Origin: Candidatus Omnitrophota bacterium
Lineage (GTDB): Bacteria > Omnitrophota > Omnitrophia > Omnitrophales > JACROU01
Length of the DNA stretch: 64,000 bases
NCBI GenBank assembly: GCA_029261035.1
Contig: JAJDCD010000012.1
Coordinates: forward strand, 62,001-126,000
Direction of reading: 5' to 3'
The position numbers were made by a program, and so were the translations under genes. Under the pieces are notes generated by a model, which searched no databases, was not told the origin of the DNA, and saw only the letters and a list, made by a program, of their open reading frames with translations. Of this stretch, positions 46,201 to 55,200 are shown piece after piece (positions within the stretch are counted from its first letter, which is position 1; each line of letters begins with the position of its first letter).

Positions 46201-49200
46201 GCTCTAAAACATCTTTATAGGAACGTCGAATATTAGGTTCATGTAAATTGTCTCCAAAAACAATAGCACGTATCTCTGCCATAATAATTGGAGATGTTTT
46301 CGGGTTGTTATAAATTCTAAGCAAATCCACAGGCTTATACTTTGACCGTTCTTTTGCTATCGATCTTTTAACTTTGTTTCTCTCTCTAGAACGAAGTACT
46401 TTCAAAGTAGCTCCATTTAAATCCACATTATTGTCTCTCAATTCAATATAAGCCCCTAATCTCACTTTCCACTTTTCAGATTTTTCAACAATTTCTTCTA
46501 GGATAATGAAAGCATCCTTTGTTCCTATCTCCCCCAAAGCCTTTATGAATCGATGAGGAGAGAATTTACGAACACTTAATTTCCCTTTATCATCCCCAAA
46601 ATACAGAATATTCTTTTCTACCATCTCCACTATCAGAGAAACAATCATAGATTGATTTTTATCTGTCCTTATATATTCAAATGCATCTAAAAATTGTGCT
46701 AATTCATTTTCTTGAAGTTTCTCAGGGCCTAAAACTGCCACCATTAAATTTAGCCTATCACCTTCATTTGAAGCAAATCTTTCAACTTTCCTTTTTAAAG
46801 ATCTTGAAGTCAAATATCTCCTTTCATAAACTTTGACAATTTTTTCTTGGTACGGTTTTAATACAGAAGATAAATGTTGCTGCTGGCCAAACTCAACTAA
46901 CGTATTTAGAATCGCTGCTCCCAATTCATTATTCTTGTTTTGATCTAATTTAGACAATAACCAATCAATGCTTGGCCCAATCTCATTTGCCCATTTTGGC
47001 TCTTTTAAAATATGAGACAACAACCTAACTGCCATAAGTTTGTCATCAACAAAACTTTCCTCCTGCGATAAATACTTATACAGAAAATTGATGTCTGATT
47101 TGTCTAATGTATATTGATTTGATCGAGGATTTTTGTATTCTGCCCATAGCGCATCAATAAATTTCAAAGGGTCATACCCTGACTCTTCAATGAGGTAGGT
47201 AACATCCGAATCAATCATAAATAAACGTGTGTTATTTATTTCTTCTTCTACAGTAAATTCGTACTCATCCCCTTCCTCATCTTCGCCAATCCACTCATAA
47301 TCTCTTAAAGTAGGAACTGCTATCAAACGGACAAGAGTTGCAAAAGATTTATGTTTATAGGGTATCTTTTTCAAAATTTCAACAGACTTTTCGGAACCTG
47401 AAAGCGCTAGACGAATTAACTCCATTTGAGCAAAAGAATACTTCCCCGAATTCACTTTTCCAATTCGAGTCAATTGAGCTTCAAGAACAGCAACAATCTC
47501 AGCCTTAAATACATCTCTTATTTCTTTAGGTAATACCTTATCCACATCTTCACCACTTAAAACGCGAGTTGAAGGTTCTCGCATTATTTTCTTCTTTAAG
47601 GAGGTAACAACAAAAGGAATACGACCCGAAGAGGCTTCAAAGTATTTAATAACATCACTGTACGCATCATACGAGACATCAATAGAAGTAATTGACTCTA
47701 ATGCTTTAAGTACAAAAGCATCTTTTTTGAGGATTTTAGCCGTAAGATAAGCAACAGCCGCAAGGTCTCCAGTCTTAGCTAAAGTTATAATGCGTTCTAA
47801 TACGATACCTTTATACCGTTCTTGATCCTCTGGAGAAATTCTTATAATTTCTTGAAGACTCATAACTCTGATTTCAGCTACAATCAAATCATGAAAATCT
47901 CTTTTCATTCCTGGAGTCATCCTAAGTAACATATCATGGTTCATACGACTCTGAAGTAATTTTTCAACTTCATTAATTATATATTCTGTTGGCTGAGAGT
48001 AACTTTTATACAATTCAATCAGTTGATCATAGGTGTAATATCCAACATCAAAAGTCTTATCCTTGAATAAATCTTCAACACGTATATCTCCATGCAACCA
48101 CATCTGAAGCAAACTCTGATAAACAAAATTTTTCACAGCAACATCATTTGGAGATTCGTTAATAACCTCTAAATATTTTTCTATAATTTCATCAAAATAC
48201 CGAGTTAATATTCCAATAGGAAGCTTTTGTATTTGCTCCAGACTCCATTCATTTTTAAGGCGGTACTTAAAGGAAGGCTCAACCACTTTCAATTCACTCG
48301 GGTCTAATATGCCAAATTCGTTCAATTCTGCTGTTGTTGACTTATCCTTAATCAACCCACGTATATATGCATCTGGCGACTTAGTAGAGTAAATAAAACG
48401 AGCTGAATTTTTGACATTTTCTTCTCTGAATAAAATTTCCTTTAAAGAGTATCGTTTCCTGTAGTTTTGAGCAGAAAGATATTTATAAACAATTTCCCTT
48501 TGAAAAAGCAGGTCATAGAATACCAACTTAGAATTAAAGCGAAAACCAGTCAATATATTCACAACGATCAATCCAAGCCTCTGAAAAGGTAATAATGCCA
48601 AGCTGTAAATAAAAGCAATAACCCCAACACTTATATTAATAATAGGTGTTGTCCATGGAACAGAAACACGATTAACTGTTATTATCTCAAAAAATACCCT
48701 TATAAACTCTAATGGAAATGCAATTAATACATACAGCAATGCAATAGGCGCCATAAATACAACTCTGAAAAAATCAGAAATTGAGAAAATAACATCTAAC
48801 CCGGCAGGAACCTCTTGATTCTCTTTTAATATTTCAAAATAATCTTTAAGTGGCGTTAAACGATGTGCCGTCTTCCATAAATTCCTAGCTTCTTCAGAAC
48901 CAATCAAAAAGGCCCTACTTTCTTCTAATTTATTAATCAAAACAGAAGGTTCATCCAACACCTTCAGTAAATCAGAATAAACTTTAATCAACGTATCTGA
49001 ATAGCTTTCTTCTGTCTGCAAACGTTCAATTAATAGTGCAAATAAAAAATTCAAGAATTTTTCTTTCTTTTCTTTTGTCAGTTCTATTAATGTGTAGTAA
49101 TTCCAATCTTTTAAATGATCTTTTAATTCATAATAGAAAACTTCCACCACCTCCATAGGAAGGTCATTCACTTCACTTAGACTCAAATTCCCAACTCTTT

Positions 49201-52200
49201 TTTTAACCATATTGCTTAAATGCCCATGACTACGTCTATTCCAATACTCAAAACTCTCTTCTGCAGGCAAAAACTTAAGATTATAAGGAAGTCCTATTTT
49301 TTTAGCTGCATTTCCAAAAACAAAAAAACTAGGTCGTGTTGGGTAATTAAGAATAAACACATCCACATTCCACTCTTTCATTTTCTTAAAGACATGTCCT
49401 TTAAATAACAATCTATCAACCCCATACAAAGCAGAAAGAATAAATGTGATTCCTCCAAAAACAATAAATGCATCTGCAACAGCTAAACTCATCAGATTCC
49501 ATGAAGCCCCAGCCATAAGAAGGTAGCTTTTAACCAGACCCAATCCAAAATAAAACATTGCTCCATAACTAAGGATTGACAAAGAGGTAAGAAAACCTGC
49601 CATTTTAATGACTCCCCAAACCCGGACATCCCACCCTTCTCCACCACTGTCTTTTCCAAAAAACAATTGAGTGATTGCTAAGGCAGTTACAGAATACGGA
49701 ACTCTAAACACACTAATAAGCATAAGTTTTGCAAGACTAAAAGCACTCCAAATTAAATTGAATATACTCCCTAATAAAATCTCAAAAAAACCTGCTATCA
49801 GAGGAAGTAGAATAATGAGAACCTTCAATCCCCCCAACATAAAAGTAAAAGGATATAACATAAACTTCATACTATTTGTCCATACAGATTCAAAAAAAGA
49901 GGTTTTTTGTTTTTGAAATATGATTTTTAGATCTTCTAGACTTATCTCGTCACTGAAATTCCACTGAACTAAATCCATCAATTCAGTTATTCCGCGTCCA
50001 TCCTCTGCTTCTGCCCAAATCCTCAACAAAGTCCTCTGGGTGTCTATATCCATAAAATTAATAAGGTCACTCAACCCTATATTATTATGTTCAGATATTA
50101 AAATAGATGGGATCTTAGACTCAACGCCCTGTTTCTCCCAAAAATTTATTAATTGAGTGATTTTCCGGTGATATAAATACCCACGAACCAAAGCTTCTTC
50201 ATGTTCTTTCTTTAATTCAGGGGACAATTTGTCTGATTCTCTAACTTCAATAGTCTTATATACAGCTTCAGCTACAGCTGATTTAAATACCTTTCTTGAT
50301 TTCTTATTAAGACCATTTAGATTCACTGCTAAATTTGTTTCAGAAATACGTTTAATTAAAGCCTTTTGAATTTGCTTACTTTGATATGGTGACAATACGT
50401 CTCTCCACCCTTTAAACCAAGAAAAATTCTTATTAAATAGACGTTCGACAAAGAAATATTTCAGAATATTTCCAGGAACTTCAGAAGAAAATATCAAATC
50501 CTCAACAACATCATTCCTATAATTATGATCAGAGAAAACTTTCTCTAAAACAGCCGTCACAACCAAAATAACCGCTATCAAAGCAATAAAGCCAATTGGA
50601 TTCGCTGTCAAAAGGGCTATATTAATTTTTCCATTTAATAGACTGGCAAGCAAAAGCCACTCTGATACAAAGACAATCAAAGAAAGAAGATCAGAAAAAC
50701 CCAACTCAGGACCTCTATCAATTAATTTATTTACGGTATAACCTGGGCTTAATGCTGCTAAAAAAATGGTATATAATAAAATAAACCCTAAAGATACAAA
50801 GGCAGGGACTAAATCGACAACAAACCCTAAAACACCTCTCACAATACGAATAATTTCTAAAGGTAGTTTCAAAATAAAAAACAGCATTTTCTTAAGAAAT
50901 GAGACCTGTTTAGACAAATAGAGCTTTTCTATTTCCTGCAAACTCAAAATGTTCTCAAAACTCCAACTTTTTTTATCCACCAAACGGGAAATAGGTCTTT
51001 TCAAGCCTTCTTTCTTCATTAATTCATACACAACTCTAAGAGGCTCTACATCGCCTCCATTAACTGCTATTGTAAATTCTGATATTAAGTCACTCGATAC
51101 TCTAAAAGAACCCCATAAACCTATCTTTACATCATTCTCATACGCTATCACTTGGGTTACTTTTGATTCCGCTCCTCTTTCTAACCAAAACCGCAATAAT
51201 TCCACTCTTGAGTCATGAGCTATATGCCCTCCCTGAGTTTCACTAAGTTGAATTAACCTTCTCGTTACCTCTTCTTCAAATTCTCTCTTTACATCTTTAT
51301 TCAAGTTTAGTATTTGCCCTAAAGTGAAGTCCAACCATATTCTGCTAGCTATTTTCGACCTCATATCTTTTCGCACAGCACCAGGTAGGTCATTCATATC
51401 TGAAGCGCTCAACCTAGAATTCTCTATCTTAGAAGAAATGGCATTCCTATATATGTCTGTTTTATAGGGAGAAACAAAATTTAAATACTTCAAAGGAAGA
51501 AATAACGATTTAAATGATGTTGGAACTTTATAGAACCCTTCGTAAAAAAATGGCTTTTCAATGAGTTTGCTCAAATTGTTAGATATACCACTTTGAAAAT
51601 AAGGTTCATCTAGAAATTTTAAAAATAAATACATACCGAACATTACGAATAAAACTAGCAAAGAACTGCCAACAAGAAAAGACAATGACCCTAAAGCAAT
51701 TTTTGCCCAGAAAGCCAATTGAACCCCAAACAGTGTTCCTAATGTAATTTTTGCTCCAACCACCCCCCCAACAATCATTTGAATCACCCCGATAATAAAA
51801 GCGGGTGCTTTAAGATCTTCATAGCTCGTTCTGTCGTCATTAAAATAGAATCTTACAAATGCAGGAACTGCACTCATAAAAACAAAAATACCTACAATTA
51901 AGGCTGGTATTAATTTAAGAATTAAAATAGGAATTAGAATACTGTGATACAAAAAAGAGGAAAATAAATAAAACAAACTCGTAGAAACCAGAAAGACGGA
52001 CTGTATAATTTTTCTAGGTAACCCTGCTCGATACTTCCCATAGATAATTGCCAAATCTTTAAGAGAAAAAAGATCCAACGAATATCCATTGCTCGAGATT
52101 AGCTTAGTAATTCTCTGAAAACGCCCTTCTAATTTAATCACTTCTAAAAAGGCTTTTTGAGGATAGAACGTCATAAGACTATTTACATTAGGGAGTTTAA

Positions 52201-55200
52201 TCTGAGAACTCCCCCATGTCGTGGGTCTTAACTTAGAATCCCCCATCAAATCCGTAACTCGATCAAAATACTTTTTATTTTTCCATAATTCAAAAATAAA
52301 GTATTCCGCATAATTTTTCTCATCAGTTCTTGAATTATTCATATGGGCTCTAGAAATTAAAGTGGCCATAATTGCTTCGAGATATAAATCAATAACATGC
52401 TCTTTTAATAGAAGAAATTCACTAACAGAGATCTGCTTAAGAGATTCTTCGACATCATCCTTATATTTTCTCAACACCTCTGGGCTTAGATCATTAAATT
52501 GAGATGCGTAGTTAAACCCACGAATATGACTCCCTAGCATGGTATCAATATATGTTGAACGATAAAAACCAACAGCATAGACCAAACCTGGCAAAGGAAG
52601 AAATCGATCTTTCCATGAGTCTTTTACTTTAGGAAAAGTATTCAACATAAATTCTTCTGAAGAAATATATTTAATAAATTTAAAGAACTTCCCTGAGAAT
52701 TGTTTCTCATCAAGACTCATCAAGAGCTCAGAGATGATCAATTGACTCAAGAAAAACACGATAAAACTTAGTGTGATAGCTCCAATAATCCCAAATAAAA
52801 TTGAAAGCCCCCAAGTAGCTAAAGAAGTCAAATTGAGTAAAGCAAAATACGGGTGGGCCAAAATAACGCTTCCTCCTAAGCTTAGAAGGGCTGGCAAACC
52901 ATAGAAAGGTCCGTAATCCTTATTGGAAGTTAAATGCTTTGGAGTATTCTCAAAAAAGAATCCTCTAAATGCAATTGATGGCGAAAAAACAAATGCGACA
53001 AATAGATGTTGTACAATAAGAGGTATCATTTTCACTAAAACAAAAAATGTTGTAATAAGAAAAGAACTAATTCCCCAAATTAAAAAGGATGCATTCGTTA
53101 ATAGTGATAAAGGTAAAGTCAGAATATATTTCCACCAAGGATTTTTGTTTTTCTCAGCAAGAGACTCCCATTCTTTTAAAGATATTTTGTCTAATCTCCA
53201 AGGCGAACTTCTATTCATAGTTTTTATATCAATCAATCGACTCATTCTTTTCTGCGAACCTTCTCTCATCCACAATTCTAGTAAAAATTTTTGAGCATAC
53301 TCTCTAGGCTTATTTCTAATACTCCAAGTTGGAATATTATTACTTGAATGATCTGCAATGATATCCGTAGTAACAGAATCAGGCCCCCTTCCTTTCCATA
53401 GGGTAAACAACTCATCTCGAGCAACATCTCTTGGGTTTGGATGAGTTGTGCGATGATCGTCATGTGTTGCTATATGAATCAAACGTAGAGTAATTTCTTT
53501 CTCAAACTTTATTTTAAATTGCTCTGGCAAAATATTGACGTGAACAGCAGGTATTTTCTCTATCGCCTTAAGTACTTCTCGTCGCTGAACCCTATCGCCT
53601 TTTAAATAATTTTGAAGAGCCGGTACTAATAGACGGTATCGATCATTAAACTGATAAGCCACTTCTTTATTGCTCAGCACTATTTCTCTTAGCTCTAATT
53701 CCTGCTTAACATCATAGACATACTCTTCCGCTTCTGCTGTTTCAGTCCAATTTATAACATTTTTCTCAAAAGCTTTAAACGTATCTACTTGAGGGACAAA
53801 CCCTAAATTCTCAAAGAAATTGAACAGCAATTCTTTAAACTCTGCTTCTTCTGAAATATCTTCTATTTTCTCACCTTTTAAATACGCCGTTAAGAATCTT
53901 CCAATTTCATGTGTCAAATCTCGATGTTCAGGATGAAGTTTTAAATAATCTTGAATTTCTTTATCTGAATCAACTTCTTCCAGAAAATGTCCATGCTCTT
54001 CAAATAGTGTCTGGATCCAATCTTCAAAGTTAAGTCCATCTGCAATAACAATAGTTCCATCTTCAACACCTTCTGTTGTCAGGTAAAACCCCTGAACATC
54101 TCCTTCTGGGAATAATTCTGAAAGCAAATCTCGAGATACACCAACTTTGACTTTTTTAATTTTTTTAGAATGTAATACAGCAACTGGAAACATCCCATAA
54201 AATTGTTGAAAAACAGATGTGAGTAATGCCTCATTCCTTGCAGTTCTTACGGAACTAACTTCCATCGAATAGTTACTTCTTAACACCTTATTCAATTCTT
54301 CAAGATCTTCCGCGCCTGTATCCAATACCTTACTTGGAAGTTGAAGGACTTTGTTAATCAAACGATTCACCCAACGCGAATCAACTTTATCTAACCACGT
54401 GCCAGTTTCGCTCAACTCTTCAGTCGGAATTTCTAAAAGTGCTAATTTAGACAAAGCCCAATAAAACTCTTCCTGAAAATCTGGCCTTGCCAATTTTAAG
54501 CGAGGAACAACGGTTGAACTAGAATAAGCCCCATTCAGCCAAACCTTTAACATTCCATCGACATTGAATTCATTCATATCTTCCAAGTGTGCTAGTATCG
54601 ATTTTCGATGTTTTTTTCCTTTTAAAAGCTTTCTTAATTGATATCCTTCAACTTCTTTCTTAATAGAACTCCATTGATATATAGCTGTGCTTTCCTTTTC
54701 ATATTCTGTTAAATTTTGGAGGATTTGAAAACCTCTTTCATTTATTATTTTGAGAACATTTTTATCAAGCAACCTTCCCACAAGGTCTTCTTCATCACGC
54801 CTCTGTTTTTTGAGCAAAGTTCTTAAGAGCTCCAGCTCTTCTTGCTCGCCAGAGCTATTCTGATATGCAGCCAAAAACAAAGTGAAAATTTTAAACTCTG
54901 GAGATTCTTGTGTAAGATAAAAGTTCAATTCTCTTGAATGCAAAAAGAAACTTCTGTGTTTTTTCCATAATTCATTAAATTGACTCCTATCTGCCTTACG
55001 ACAAATAGTTATTAACTTCTTTAAGCGTTCATATTTTTCAGACTCAATCCCTGCAGCCAATCTATTAACATCCTTGATGAGATGTGCAGAAACAAGCTTA
55101 TCTTTGGAATTAAAATTAAGTTTACTCTCTAAATATTCTCCTGATTTTAAAGGTGTGTGAGACTGTTCTTTCTGAAGTAATTTTTCTGTGTTTTTTTGAA

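Noticed and set aside
52923-53294. Forward 123-aa open frame within giant 1
   Set aside because: Antisense to a membrane block of giant 1, which is one continuous frame with coherent domains.
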